Source: a virus
Strand: one strand, 5' to 3'
Virus record (IMG/VR): IMGVR_UViG_3300042387_001118
Span: 1 to 34,654 of that record
Length of the DNA stretch: 34,654 nt
Shown: in pieces, positions 1 through 7,332 of the stretch
Numbering within the stretch: the first letter of the stretch is position 1
How the letters are laid out: each line of letters starts with the position of its first letter
Position numbers and translations under genes: made by a program
The notes under the pieces: model-generated
What the model saw: only the letters and a program-made list of their open reading frames with translations
The model's database searches: none
What the model was told of the DNA's origin: nothing

Positions 1-44
1 TTTATTGTGTGGCCTGCGCCACCTACTTTAATCTTAGATGGCAT
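1..44 (-). CDS. 5' end of the next virion gene (partial)
   Basis: Only the first 14 codons are inside the window. The reading begins MPSKIKVGGAGHTI and runs off the left edge. The ATG is preceded by GGAG with a spacing of about six bases. It overlaps the end of the upstream gene by 11 bases, a spacing typical of this operon. Short K-V-G-G type openings recur in phage neck and tail proteins, but the fragment is too short to name. Start and strand are well supported; the function is unknown. Confidence 0.6.
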   Translation of the reverse strand, partial: MPSKIKVGGAGHTI

Positions 45-609
45 CTCTAGCTCCAAACGCGGTGTAGTTGGCATATTTCTGGAATTGAGGGTCGTTGATC
101 ATTTCTTCAGAGTTTACCTGATTACAATCAATACTAAAAATGGTGTAGTCATCTACGATAATTCCTTTAGCAAATACCTGCTTAGGGGTAAATACCTGAT
201 TACGGAATACAATTCTATCTCTTAAATAAGAGTCCGGGTTTGTAGGGAGGTGCTTTAATTTAGGAATAATTTGAGAGCCAGGCCCAGATAAACTTGAGCC
301 GTCAATAATGTCCATATTAAGAGTTACCCTTAAAACGTCAGTATTGTAGAAACCTCTATCTCCTTGGACAGTTACTCCCTGGAATAGGGAGGCATTGACT
401 ACGGGGACGCTGTTTGGCCCGTCCCATCTACGCCCACCGCTATTACTTCCTACGTCATATATGGGATCTACTACGCTCGTAGAGCTGTTGTAAAACCACC
501 ACTCAATGCTGTATCCGACCGTACGCACTACTTCTTTTGAGGTAGCAGAGATAATGGAGCCACGCTCATGTTCTACGTTAAAACGGCCTACCACTCTCTC
601 CCCGCGCAT
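34..609 (-). CDS. Hypothetical virion protein, possibly neck or head-tail connector
   Basis: A 191-residue soluble protein without signal peptide or membrane segment. It is rich in beta-forming residues. A central acidic stretch (around residues 95-107, ending D-I-I-D-G) sits between beta-rich halves. I do not recognise a family with certainty. Its place at the end of the fibre block, with another short gene starting inside its 3' end, suits a neck, tail-completion or baseplate component; that is inference from position only. The downstream start overlaps its stop by 11 bases, so the two are probably translationally coupled. Confidence 0.6.
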   Translation of the reverse strand: MRGERVVGRFNVEHERGSIISATSKEVVRTVGYSIEWWFYNSSTSVVDPIYDVGSNSGGRRWDGPNSVPVVNASLFQGVTVQGDRGFYNTDVLRVTLNMDIIDGSSLSGPGSQIIPKLKHLPTNPDSYLRDRIVFRNQVFTPKQVFAKGIIVDDYTIFSIDCNQVNSEEMINDPQFQKYANYTAFGARDAI

Positions 610-818
610 TAGTCCTCCTGAGGAGCGGTAAAAGTACCGGTCTCTGGATTATAGGTGCTGCTAATAAATACCCCATTCTCTATATCGGTTACGTCAACCA
701 TTAGAGGCTCGCTTAAAAATATAGCAGCTAGACGGTCATCTGTGTGGATGATGTCTACTACCTCATTGTCGATAATAAATGCAACTTTATTTGGGGGCAG
801 ATTAGGTGCAGTAGTCAT
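609..818 (-). CDS. Small beta-rich protein, single-repeat paralogue of the gene at 11935-12366
   Basis: A 69-residue protein starting MTTAPNLPPNK. I chose this ATG over one 13 codons upstream because it overlaps the stop of the preceding gene as TAATG and has an AAAGAG-type ribosome site. The sequence shows an F-I-I-D-N-E-V core, a D-R-L-A-A helix and a Y-N-P-E-T-G-T-F-T-A-P ending. The same order (V-D-N-x-V, an Ala-rich helix, G-S-x-W-D-G-x-x-F-T) occurs twice in the protein at 11935-12366, so this looks like a one-repeat relative. Both copies lie beside a cysteine-rich small gene. Function unknown. Confidence 0.7.
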   Translation of the reverse strand: MTTAPNLPPNKVAFIIDNEVVDIIHTDDRLAAIFLSEPLMVDVTDIENGVFISSTYNPETGTFTAPQED

Positions 819-1060
819 TAGATCTCTTTCTTGTACGATATTTGTATGGCTTCCCACTTATGAAGTGGACAAGAAGCATTAGGTAGCTTTGTTTTTAATT
901 TCATTATGCATCCACACTCTTTGCATTGCGAAGTAGACTTGATGAACCTATCACATCCGCGGCATATATCTAGACGTGTTTCAGCTATATCTGTTTCTAC
1001 TCGGCCTATGTTTTTATTAAAAAGGTCCCATGGCCTAGCAGGTCTTGTATTTTCAGTCAT
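818..1060 (-). CDS. Six-cysteine zinc-ribbon-like small protein (copy 1)
   Basis: An 80-residue protein with cysteines at 33, 36, 46, 49, 51 and 64 in the order C-x2-C, C-x2-C-G-C, then C-P-x-x-K-W. This arrangement suggests a zinc ribbon. The family recurs in tailed phages as a short protein of unknown role (DUF6171-like; the family name is from memory and uncertain). A paralogue sits at 11686-11931, with all six cysteines aligned and the shared run C-G-C-I-M-x-L-K-T. The start ATG follows the upstream stop by eight bases, and that stop forms part of a TAAGGAG ribosome site. Possibly a metal-binding adaptor. Confidence 0.75.
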   Translation of the reverse strand: MTENTRPARPWDLFNKNIGRVETDIAETRLDICRGCDRFIKSTSQCKECGCIMKLKTKLPNASCPLHKWEAIQISYKKEI

Positions 1061-1068
1061 TGCTCTCC

Positions 1069-2814
1069 TTAAATTGTTCCTAAGAAATTATCAAGTGTTG
1101 ATCCTTGAGACCCTGATGATGGGGCCTTAATTATACCTACTGAAGTTCCTTTTGTAGGACTGGTAGGCGTAATAACTATATTTGAGCCTAGCTGACTTGT
1201 CAATCCCGCAGAGGCGTAGGCTTTAGCGGTAATCTGGTTTCCAACAGTAGATACTATCAAAGATCCTACACTTGTGTAGCCAGAGTTTGTGTTGGTAGCT
1301 AAGCGGGTAGCAGATTGAGAAACCACGTTTCCAGACACCGAGCTAACAATAACAAGGTCTGTGTGGTAAGTAGTATCTCCACCAGAGTAAGATACGCCTG
1401 AACAGCAACCAGATGGTGTACATCCTGCCCCTGAACAAGTAGCCTGTCCTCCAGAGCAAGAGCTGCTAGTCCCTATTTGATTTTGGTTTAATCCTCCACA
1501 CGCACCGCCGGTATAACAGTTAAACCCTGTGCAAGAAGCAGACCCTGTGCAGCTACTAGTCTGTTGCGTAGTTCCGCAATAGTATGTTGTTGGGGTGGTT
1601 GTAACTTGCGTATGACAATTATAATAATTAACAGATTCTTGGCGCGTACTTTGATTCCAGTTTCCAATACATTTTCCAGAGGTAACTGTTGAAGTTTCGC
1701 AGTTTTCCCAACAAAAAATAGTTTGAGTGCTGCAGTTGCCAACGCAGCTTGTGGTAACACTATCACTAGTTCTACAGCAAACAAAAGCCGCGTTTTGAAT
1801 ACACTGGCTGCTAGTTGAGTTAGGTACTACTACGCTACCTGGAGAACAACCATCTCCGCCATATTGTGGGTTTTCTGCGGGGTAGTAAGAAAATCCGCTA
1901 CCCGCACTAGTTACTGATCCAGAACATTGTGTACCACATGCAGGAATACTATAAGTAGTGTATTGCACACTTCCTGAGCACTGTGTTCCGCATTGAGGTA
2001 TGACATAGCTAGTTGTAGTGCTCGTAGTTTGCTCGCGCAATGTGCCGGGGCAACAATTAGACGAAGGGGTGCCTGTCCAACCTAAATAAGTGTTTGTATA
2101 GTCACAAAAAGAGTTGTCTACAGACGAGGTAGAAGTATACGCAAATGTAGCCCCGCAACCTGAAGCGCATTGGCTAAGAAGAACACCATTTTGAAAGTTA
2201 CTGCAGTTTGAGGTTCCTGGTACGGAAGTAACCGGAGAACAGCATCCTGAAGGAAGGCACCCGGTACCGCCACCAGCGCAAGGACTAGAACTTCCATAAC
2301 TTTGACTTCCAGTACAAGCAGACCCAACTTGAGTTGTATTCCAAGTAGAGTAGTAATAACTAAAAGATTGAGTGGTTGTGCAACTTCCTACAATAGCTGA
2401 CGTAGACTGAGTATATTGAGGGTATGTGGCCCACCAAGACCCGGAGTCTGTTATCCAAAAAACAGCACCGGTTCCACCTGAAACATCTGCACTTACAGAA
2501 ACATCCGTGCTACCTAAATTAGCTGAAGCGATCGGGTAAGAGCTTGCTGCATCATCTGATATTGCTGAGTTGGACCCACTAATACGCCAGTTTCCACGAA
2601 GTGCTGTCCATACTTGTCCGCTGTCCGCGGTGCCTAGGCCAGTAGCAGTTGACGCCCTATTAAATGCGTCTTGAACTTTAGAGGCAAACCATTGTCTCCA
2701 CACTCCGTTAATTTTAATGAATGCCGAAGTAACCGTTTTCCATTGACCGTTTACTTTTACTGAAAGACCAGATGCGGTCCTCCAGGCACCATTAACCTTG
2801 GAATTACCTGGCAT
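1069..2814 (-). CDS. Fibre-like virion protein with a cysteine-rich insertion
   Basis: 581 residues. Residues 7-42 hold three short repeats of the type K-V-N-G-x-W, common at the start of phage minor tail proteins. Residues 48-135 (D-A-F-N-R-A, L-G-T-A-D-S-G-Q-x-W) and the C-terminal ~105 residues (ending T-L-D-N-F-L-G-T-I) look like the two halves of one concanavalin/LamG-type jelly roll. Between them, residues 145-471 carry 36 cysteines in a Ser/Thr/Gly-rich background; no cysteine lies outside. C-C pairs recur (S-G-C-C-S, N-C-C-P, V-C-C-R), as does C-G-T-Q-C-S-G-S-V. The insert probably forms an extended disulfide-bonded or metal-bound tip. It overlaps the upstream gene as TAATG. Fibre role inferred; receptor binding is possible. 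Confidence 0.75.
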   Translation of the reverse strand: MPGNSKVNGAWRTASGLSVKVNGQWKTVTSAFIKINGVWRQWFASKVQDAFNRASTATGLGTADSGQVWTALRGNWRISGSNSAISDDAASSYPIASANLGSTDVSVSADVSGGTGAVFWITDSGSWWATYPQYTQSTSAIVGSCTTTQSFSYYYSTWNTTQVGSACTGSQSYGSSSPCAGGGTGCLPSGCCSPVTSVPGTSNCSNFQNGVLLSQCASGCGATFAYTSTSSVDNSFCDYTNTYLGWTGTPSSNCCPGTLREQTTSTTTSYVIPQCGTQCSGSVQYTTYSIPACGTQCSGSVTSAGSGFSYYPAENPQYGGDGCSPGSVVVPNSTSSQCIQNAAFVCCRTSDSVTTSCVGNCSTQTIFCWENCETSTVTSGKCIGNWNQSTRQESVNYYNCHTQVTTTPTTYYCGTTQQTSSCTGSASCTGFNCYTGGACGGLNQNQIGTSSSCSGGQATCSGAGCTPSGCCSGVSYSGGDTTYHTDLVIVSSVSGNVVSQSATRLATNTNSGYTSVGSLIVSTVGNQITAKAYASAGLTSQLGSNIVITPTSPTKGTSVGIIKAPSSGSQGSTLDNFLGTI

Positions 2815-3050
2815 TATACGTACTGCACCCAGATATCTCCATCAATGCCTTGACCTGAAGTCGGAGCATTTGCAGATGAATGAATGTTTCTAACTACTGC
2901 CAAAGAAGTAGATGCGGTAGTAACTGCTCCGTTTACAACGTTAACGGCCCCAATAGCTGCAGGAGTAATGCCTAAACTAGCTGGGTTTAATTGTGGGCTA
3001 CCAAATGCTTCCCATTGTCCTGTAGATACGTCATAGCGCTTAATAGCCAT
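2814..3050 (-). CDS. Small fibre-associated protein
   Basis: A 78-residue protein starting M-A-I-K-R-Y-D-V-S-T-G-Q-W-E and ending G-D-I-W-V-Q-Y-V. The closing G-D-I-W-V is also found near residue 38 of the next protein upstream, and such I-D-G-D-I-W-V segments are common at fibre subunit junctions. Its start and stop both overlap neighbours as TAATG, so it belongs to the same translationally coupled fibre operon. Probably a short fibre adaptor or spacer. No enzymatic motif is visible. Confidence 0.65.
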   Translation of the reverse strand: MAIKRYDVSTGQWEAFGSPQLNPASLGITPAAIGAVNVVNGAVTTASTSLAVVRNIHSSANAPTSGQGIDGDIWVQYV

Positions 3051-3619
3051 TAGTTAACTCCATACACTAGTGCTGTACCACCAGAAAACGTTCCAGTGGA
3101 TAAAGAGATTGTCATTTTTGTTAGGGCAGTAATTTGAGTGTATGCTTTTGTATCATCTAGCAAGGTTACTGCGTTAGAGTTATTGGTGTATACGCCCTTT
3201 AAATATCCCCAAGAAAAGCTTGCAGGATCTTGGGTATCAACAATATCTACTGTCCAATGGTTTGTCGTTACCGCTGGCTTAACGTTTGGAATAGTAAATA
3301 AAGCGGATCCGGTACTGTAGTTAGTAACGTCATCATTAAGAGTTATACTTACTGTTGCATTAACAGACGGCTGTACTCCTCGGAATACTACGTACACATC
3401 TTTGTACACAGTTAGGATAGATAAGTCAACAAAAGCCCCAGTCAAACTGACGCTAGAAATTAAGTTTTTACCCGCATTGTTAAACGGGTCAGAGTCAACC
3501 CAAATATCTCCGTCTATAGGAGACGCTGGAGTATTAGGGCCTACGAATATTCGTTTACCTTTACGATCATCAGTAAATTGCAATGGGCCAAGGTGCTGGC
3601 CGTTATTTTGTACCGCCAT
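3050..3619 (-). CDS. Putative tail fibre or appendage subunit
   Basis: A 189-residue protein. The N-terminal part (F-T-D-D-R-K-G-K-R-I-F-V-G-P-N-T-P, then I-D-G-D-I-W-V-D-S-D) resembles the start of phage fibre subunits. The rest is a Ser/Thr/Val/Asn-rich beta domain with no cysteine, signal peptide or catalytic motif. It lies between two other fibre-type genes, overlapping the upstream gene's stop and the downstream gene's start by TAATG. Structural role inferred from composition and context. Confidence 0.65.
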   Translation of the reverse strand: MAVQNNGQHLGPLQFTDDRKGKRIFVGPNTPASPIDGDIWVDSDPFNNAGKNLISSVSLTGAFVDLSILTVYKDVYVVFRGVQPSVNATVSITLNDDVTNYSTGSALFTIPNVKPAVTTNHWTVDIVDTQDPASFSWGYLKGVYTNNSNAVTLLDDTKAYTQITALTKMTISLSTGTFSGGTALVYGVN

Positions 3620-3957
3620 TACGCACCAATTTCAGAGCCGAATGCTTGGAAGCTAAGGTTGGCTGTAGAAGCTACGACTGTTATTGAGTCGGTAGTTGAA
3701 AGGGTTACGCCGAGGGTAAAGGTGGTAGTAGTATTACCGGGGATAACTGCATCGTAAGCAAGATACTGCTTATCCGCTAGGGTTGAATTATCTTCACGTA
3801 TAGCTATACGGTAGGTTGCCGAAGATGAGCCTCGGTTGCATATAGCTATAGTTGAGACCACAGCGCTTCCTGTAGATCCCACAGCGTATAGCTGAGTTCC
3901 TCCGGAAACATTAGCTGCAGGCGCAACTTGGCCAAGAATTTTATATATTGTTGCCAA
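3619..3957 (-). CDS. Small conserved-type virion structural protein
   Basis: A 112-residue protein of the kind often found in tailed phages: M-A-T-I-Y-K-I-L-G-Q opening, a central N-R-G-S-S-S-A-T-Y-R-I-A-I strand pair and a C-terminal F-Q-A-F-G-S-E-I-G. It is probably one compact beta sandwich. The start codon is TTG, supported by AAGGAG seven bases upstream; no in-frame ATG or GTG fits better. It is the first gene of a fibre sub-operon, with a 126-base gap separating it from the oxygenase cassette. The exact role (fibre attachment or decoration) is unknown. Confidence 0.65.
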   Translation of the reverse strand: MATIYKILGQVAPAANVSGGTQLYAVGSTGSAVVSTIAICNRGSSSATYRIAIREDNSTLADKQYLAYDAVIPGNTTTTFTLGVTLSTTDSITVVASTANLSFQAFGSEIGA

Positions 3958-4083
3958 GGGATGGCTCCTTTAAGTAGGACGGGTCAGTTGAGCTAAATTC
4001 TACAGCTTTAAGGCCCATATTGTGCTCTTTATCCTATGGGTGATTGGGGGACCTTCTAGGCCTGTGAGGGGGCTGCTAGATCC
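3958..4083. other. 126-base gap between oxygenase cassette and fibre genes
   Basis: No convincing gene. On the minus strand a 25-codon reading (4018 to 3941) overlaps the next gene but has only a weak ribosome site. A short inverted repeat, CCCATA at 4014-4019 with TATGGG at 4035-4040, has a 15-base loop and no following U-run. The gap marks the downstream edge of the oxygenase cassette and may hold a promoter for the fibre genes, but I see no good -35/-10 pair. Confidence 0.4.
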
Positions 4084-4599
4084 TCAGCCGTTAGGGCTAA
4101 ATTTAGTAGATTCATCGCCAAAAACAAAGGTTGTTATTGAGTACCTTTCTCTTTCTAAAACTGGAAATACTTGATGCTTAAGGTGGGCTTTGTGAATAAC
4201 CATGCTTCCTTGCCTTGGGGTAACGCTTAGACCAAGAGTTGGGTATATCAACTCTCCCCCAGTAAAGTCGTCATTTAAATAAATAGCAATACCAAAAACT
4301 ATTTTTCTTGGGTCATCGGGGTTTCCGCCATCTTCATGCGGCCACATAAACTCTGAATTTCTTAACCTTCGTAAATCTCTAGAATAGGTTATTGACTCTA
4401 TATTAATAAAAAGTGTTTCAATAGTTTCATACACATTGTTCATTTTAAGCAATGACTCATCACTTATAGATTTAACTGTATTTCCTACGTGCGTAGTATC
4501 CCAATCAATATCTAGTTGAGCCTCAGATACAAGGGTACTTCTCAGCTCTTCATCTAAAAACCCCTCAATTTCGTACACACCTTCTCCGTGCTTTATCAT
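4084..4599 (-). CDS. Fe(II)/2-oxoglutarate oxygenase, prolyl-4-hydroxylase-like (A)
   Basis: A 171-residue double-stranded beta-helix oxygenase, shortest of the seven. Iron ligands are H88 and D90 (W-P-H-E-D-G) and H142 (K-H-Q-V); R152 (E-R-Y-S-I) sits ten residues after the distal His and would bind the 2-oxoglutarate carboxylate. The family hallmark Y-L-N-D-D-F-x-G-G-E-L is at 107-117. Family members couple decarboxylation of 2-oxoglutarate to hydroxylation, often of peptidyl proline. The substrate here is unknown. It lies two bases after the dehydrogenase gene, with no clear ribosome site, so it probably depends on coupling. Last gene of the cassette. Confidence 0.88.
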   Translation of the reverse strand: MIKHGEGVYEIEGFLDEELRSTLVSEAQLDIDWDTTHVGNTVKSISDESLLKMNNVYETIETLFINIESITYSRDLRRLRNSEFMWPHEDGGNPDDPRKIVFGIAIYLNDDFTGGELIYPTLGLSVTPRQGSMVIHKAHLKHQVFPVLERERYSITTFVFGDESTKFSPNG

Positions 4600-4601
4600 G
4601 A

Positions 4602-5270
4602 TTAGTTATACTTGCTACTGTTGATGTGGCAAATTTCAATTTCATTTATATTAACATGGTTTGGTAACGACCCTACCCAGTAGATAGCTTCTGCTAAATC
4701 CTCTGCAGTTAAGGCGTAGTCTCGTTTTTGCTCTTGGGTATCAATGGTCGCTGGACAAATTTCTGTAATTTTAATGCCAAATTGAGGAAACTCAAGCCTC
4801 ATTGTGTCGATTAGGCCGCGCTCACCCCGCTTGGCGTTTGTGTAATTTCCACCGCCACGATAGGGCACCTTGCCTCCAAAAGAAGTAATAAAGACAATTG
4901 TTGGAGAATCTGACTTTTCCATGCAGGGTACAAATAGTTGGGAAAGGTACATAGGCCCAGATACGTTTATATCGTAGGCGCGTCTAAAGTTATCCATGGT
5001 TTCATTAATAATACTAGTTGGGTCAGAGCCACCACCAGCATTGTTAACTAAAAGGTCTAGGGTTATGTCTTTGTACTGCTCATAGAAGATCTCTATTGCT
5101 TTAGAGTCTGTTACGTCTAAGCTATATACCTCAACGTTATCAGATACAAGCTCAGATACTTTGGAAAGATTTCTTGAAACAGCAATAACCTTATAGCCAT
5201 TTTCAGATAGGCGTTTAACTGTTGCTAACCCCACACCTTTGCTTGCTCCAGTTACAATAGCTGTTTTCAT
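4602..5270 (-). CDS. Short-chain dehydrogenase/reductase
   Basis: 222 residues, a compact classical SDR. The Rossmann nucleotide-binding motif T-G-A-S-K-G-V-G is at 7-14, L-D-V-T-D at 51-55, N-N-A-G at 76-79, N102, and the catalytic S130, Y143 and K147 in Y-x-x-x-K. All key residues are intact, so an active NAD(P)-dependent oxidoreductase is expected. The substrate is unknown. It sits one base after oxygenase B and two bases before oxygenase A, embedded in the cassette. It may act on the same product, for example oxidising a hydroxyl group or supplying a precursor, but that is inference. Confidence 0.9.
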   Translation of the reverse strand: MKTAIVTGASKGVGLATVKRLSENGYKVIAVSRNLSKVSELVSDNVEVYSLDVTDSKAIEIFYEQYKDITLDLLVNNAGGGSDPTSIINETMDNFRRAYDINVSGPMYLSQLFVPCMEKSDSPTIVFITSFGGKVPYRGGGNYTNAKRGERGLIDTMRLEFPQFGIKITEICPATIDTQEQKRDYALTAEDLAEAIYWVGSLPNHVNINEIEICHINSSKYN

Positions 5271-5271
5271 A

Positions 5272-5898
5272 TTAATGAATCCAGTGTTGGGGCACCATTA
5301 TCTTTTCGCCACTCTTCACTAGGTGTGCAGTGTGGTGGTATGGTGGAGATGGTGGGAAAACAATAATGCTTCCAGCTTTTGGTTTGATAGCAAAAGTATA
5401 GCTTTTGTCTTGTGTTGCAATTTCAAAGTCAGGGTTTGGGCTAGCTAGAGTTAGTATTCCTTCTGGGGAAGCAATAGTAAAAGATAGCTCTCCACCCTCA
5501 TAGTCGTCATTTAAGTACATAACAAAAGATACTTTAAGACGGCCATCCCCCTCTTGTTGGTCAAAGTGGGCACCCATATATGTGCCTGCCTTATACTTTT
5601 TAATCGGATACATTGGAAATAGTTTAGGCTCATCTGTGATGCCGTGAGCTGCTGCATAATCTTTTGCTACATCATAAAAAGCTTTTTGTAATGTAGAGTA
5701 GATATAAGTCTTCTGGATATCTGACGGGTCTGCAAAAATACTTTTATCTGTTCCATAGACATACGCTTCCCCACTACACGCCATCCATTCGCCCCAAGGA
5801 TTTTCGTTGTCCTGGTCAATTGCATCAACAAGCTTCTTTGGGTCTTCAATTACGTTTGTGTAGTAGTAAACTTTTTCTTCAAGTATTTCTCTGTCCAT
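5272..5898 (-). CDS. Fe(II)/2-oxoglutarate oxygenase, prolyl-4-hydroxylase-like (B)
   Basis: 208 residues when started at M-D-R-E-I-L-E-E. This ATG has AAAGGA upstream and follows the previous stop by 10 bases; a longer reading would add 22 Lys/Arg-rich residues overlapping the preceding gene. Iron ligands are H111 and D113 (A-H-F-D) and H189 (Y-H-H-T). K199 takes the 2-oxoglutarate-binding position held by Arg in several neighbours, as in animal prolyl 4-hydroxylases. Y-L-N-D-D-Y-E-G-G-E-L is at 128-138. About 20 extra residues (E-G-I-L-T to D-F-E-I) are inserted before the K-P-K-A-G-S turn. Hydroxylase activity is likely; substrate unknown. Confidence 0.88.
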   Translation of the reverse strand: MDREILEEKVYYYTNVIEDPKKLVDAIDQDNENPWGEWMACSGEAYVYGTDKSIFADPSDIQKTYIYSTLQKAFYDVAKDYAAAHGITDEPKLFPMYPIKKYKAGTYMGAHFDQQEGDGRLKVSFVMYLNDDYEGGELSFTIASPEGILTLASPNPDFEIATQDKSYTFAIKPKAGSIIVFPPSPPYHHTAHLVKSGEKIMVPQHWIH

Positions 5899-5908
5899 TT
5901 TGCGTCCT

Positions 5909-6568
5909 TTAGTACTTATTCTTTTGATAGTGGTCTTTTTCTTTAATGAATCCCACAAGAACATATCTTATGGGCCCATCCCCTACATGCTTGACTCCGT
6001 GCTCATACTCTTCGTTACCTGGAAAAAATAACATAGTTCCTGGTTTAGGCTTTAACTGGATATCAAGGTTTGGAAAAAATAATTCGCCGTCTGCATAGTT
6101 ATCATTAATATATACAATTGTAGCGTATTTTATAGATGGGTCTGTTTTTTGATCCGTATGCGCTTTTAACTCTACCCCTGGTTGCATCCGCTGAATTGTT
6201 GCAAAACCACTTAAAATTAATTCCGGGTCGGCTTTGACTACCATTGAGTTTACAACATCATATAGGGGCCTTTGAATCTCATGATGCAAAATATTAAAGT
6301 TTTTATCTTTCCAATTTTGAGTAATTTCAAACTTACCCTCAGCAACTAAGTTTTCTACATCATCTCTGCCAAATTTTTCCATGCAAAACCATTTTAAGTT
6401 TGCGTGGTACTCTACTTCCCAGTCTTCTTGGGGGGTGCTATGTATAATATCCCAAAAAGTATCTATTTGATCTTGTGATAAAAAGTTGTCCACAGAAAAT
6501 AGTTCTGAGGTAATGTCTGTAACTACGTACCCGCTATCTATTAGCTGTTGTTTAAAAGACTCAATCAT
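5909..6568 (-). CDS. Fe(II)/2-oxoglutarate oxygenase, prolyl-4-hydroxylase-like (C)
   Basis: 219 residues. I prefer the ATG of M-I-E-S-F-K-Q-Q-L because AGAGG lies nine bases before it; an ATG three codons upstream would abut that same AGAGG. Ligands are H137 and D139 (K-A-H-T-D), the distal H190 (E-H-G-V) and R201 eleven residues later. The Y-I-N-D-N-Y-A-D-G-E-L motif is slightly altered from the usual N-D-D-Y-E-G-G. The N-terminal ~100 residues are helical and differ from its neighbours, so it is not a recent copy of them. It overlaps the upstream gene by eight bases. Confidence 0.87.
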   Translation of the reverse strand: MIESFKQQLIDSGYVVTDITSELFSVDNFLSQDQIDTFWDIIHSTPQEDWEVEYHANLKWFCMEKFGRDDVENLVAEGKFEITQNWKDKNFNILHHEIQRPLYDVVNSMVVKADPELILSGFATIQRMQPGVELKAHTDQKTDPSIKYATIVYINDNYADGELFFPNLDIQLKPKPGTMLFFPGNEEYEHGVKHVGDGPIRYVLVGFIKEKDHYQKNKY

Positions 6569-7316
6569 TTGCAACATCCTCTATTTTGTATTTATTCCCG
6601 GCTGCGTCTAGCTTCCAGCCTTGCTTAAGGAGCTCTTGCCACTCTGCTCGTTCAATCTCTTGTTGCGCTCTAGTGGCCTTCATCTCTTCAGCCCATGCAT
6701 CTCGCACCTCTTGTGGGTACGCTGACTCTTCTCGGTCATCCCAGAAAGAACCAATGGTGTATCTGACACCACCTGTAATAAGAGATACTTCGTGCATATT
6801 GTTAAACCCGCCGTCAAATACAGCGAGCAGCCCAACTTCTGGTTTAATCTCTAGGTTTTGTGCTGGGAACCGTAAAAGTCCACCTTCAAAATCATCGTTT
6901 AAGTATAGAAACCCTGCGTAGCGGCTTCTTGTAAACGCACCTGAGTTTCCTTCAGCATCTGTGTTGTCAGAGTGAATTCTTGCGTATGCTCCTGGCTCCC
7001 ACTTCTGTGTGTGGTAACCAATTTTACAGATTGTTTTTGGGTCAAGGTCGTGGACTGAAGCAATTGCTTCAGGCATTGCCTTTTCAATATCTGAAAATAT
7101 AGTTGGGGATAAACCAGCGTCAATAACTTCTTGGTCGTTGTCTTGTGGCAAAACTGAAGAATATGACTCATAAAATGAAATAGGCATCCAAGAAATTGCC
7201 CCATTGTCTGCCTGAGCATCTAAGGCCTGGATCATCTTTTTGCAGTCTTCTTTGCCTATAAAATTTTTATAAACAACTATATCTTTTGTTATTCTTGTTT
7301 TGTTTTCCAAGTTCAT
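6561..7316 (-). CDS. Fe(II)/2-oxoglutarate oxygenase with charged C-terminal extension (D)
   Basis: 251 residues. Ligands are H115 and D117 (R-I-H-S-D), H175 (M-H-E-V) and R185 (V-R-Y-T). Y-L-N-D-D-F-E-G-G is at 138-146. Unlike the others, the core is followed by a ~55-residue tail rich in Glu, Arg, Gln and Trp (from about 195), probably helical, ending near G-W-K-L-D-A-A-G-N-K-Y. That tail could mediate binding to a partner. GGAG lies about ten bases before the ATG. Activity expected; substrate unknown. Confidence 0.88.
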   Translation of the reverse strand: MNLENKTRITKDIVVYKNFIGKEDCKKMIQALDAQADNGAISWMPISFYESYSSVLPQDNDQEVIDAGLSPTIFSDIEKAMPEAIASVHDLDPKTICKIGYHTQKWEPGAYARIHSDNTDAEGNSGAFTRSRYAGFLYLNDDFEGGLLRFPAQNLEIKPEVGLLAVFDGGFNNMHEVSLITGGVRYTIGSFWDDREESAYPQEVRDAWAEEMKATRAQQEIERAEWQELLKQGWKLDAAGNKYKIEDVAND

Positions 7317-7332
7317 TGTGCTTTTACTCCGT

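Noticed and set aside
1488-2327. Hydrophobic readings in other frames of the Cys-rich fibre gene
   Set aside because: They arise from shifted reading of Thr/Ser/Cys codons, lie wholly inside the fibre gene and lack start signals.
3941-4018. A 25-codon minus-strand reading overlapping the TTG-started gene
   Set aside because: Weak ribosome site, low complexity, and the TTG gene has a better AAGGAG site. Too short to support without conservation data.
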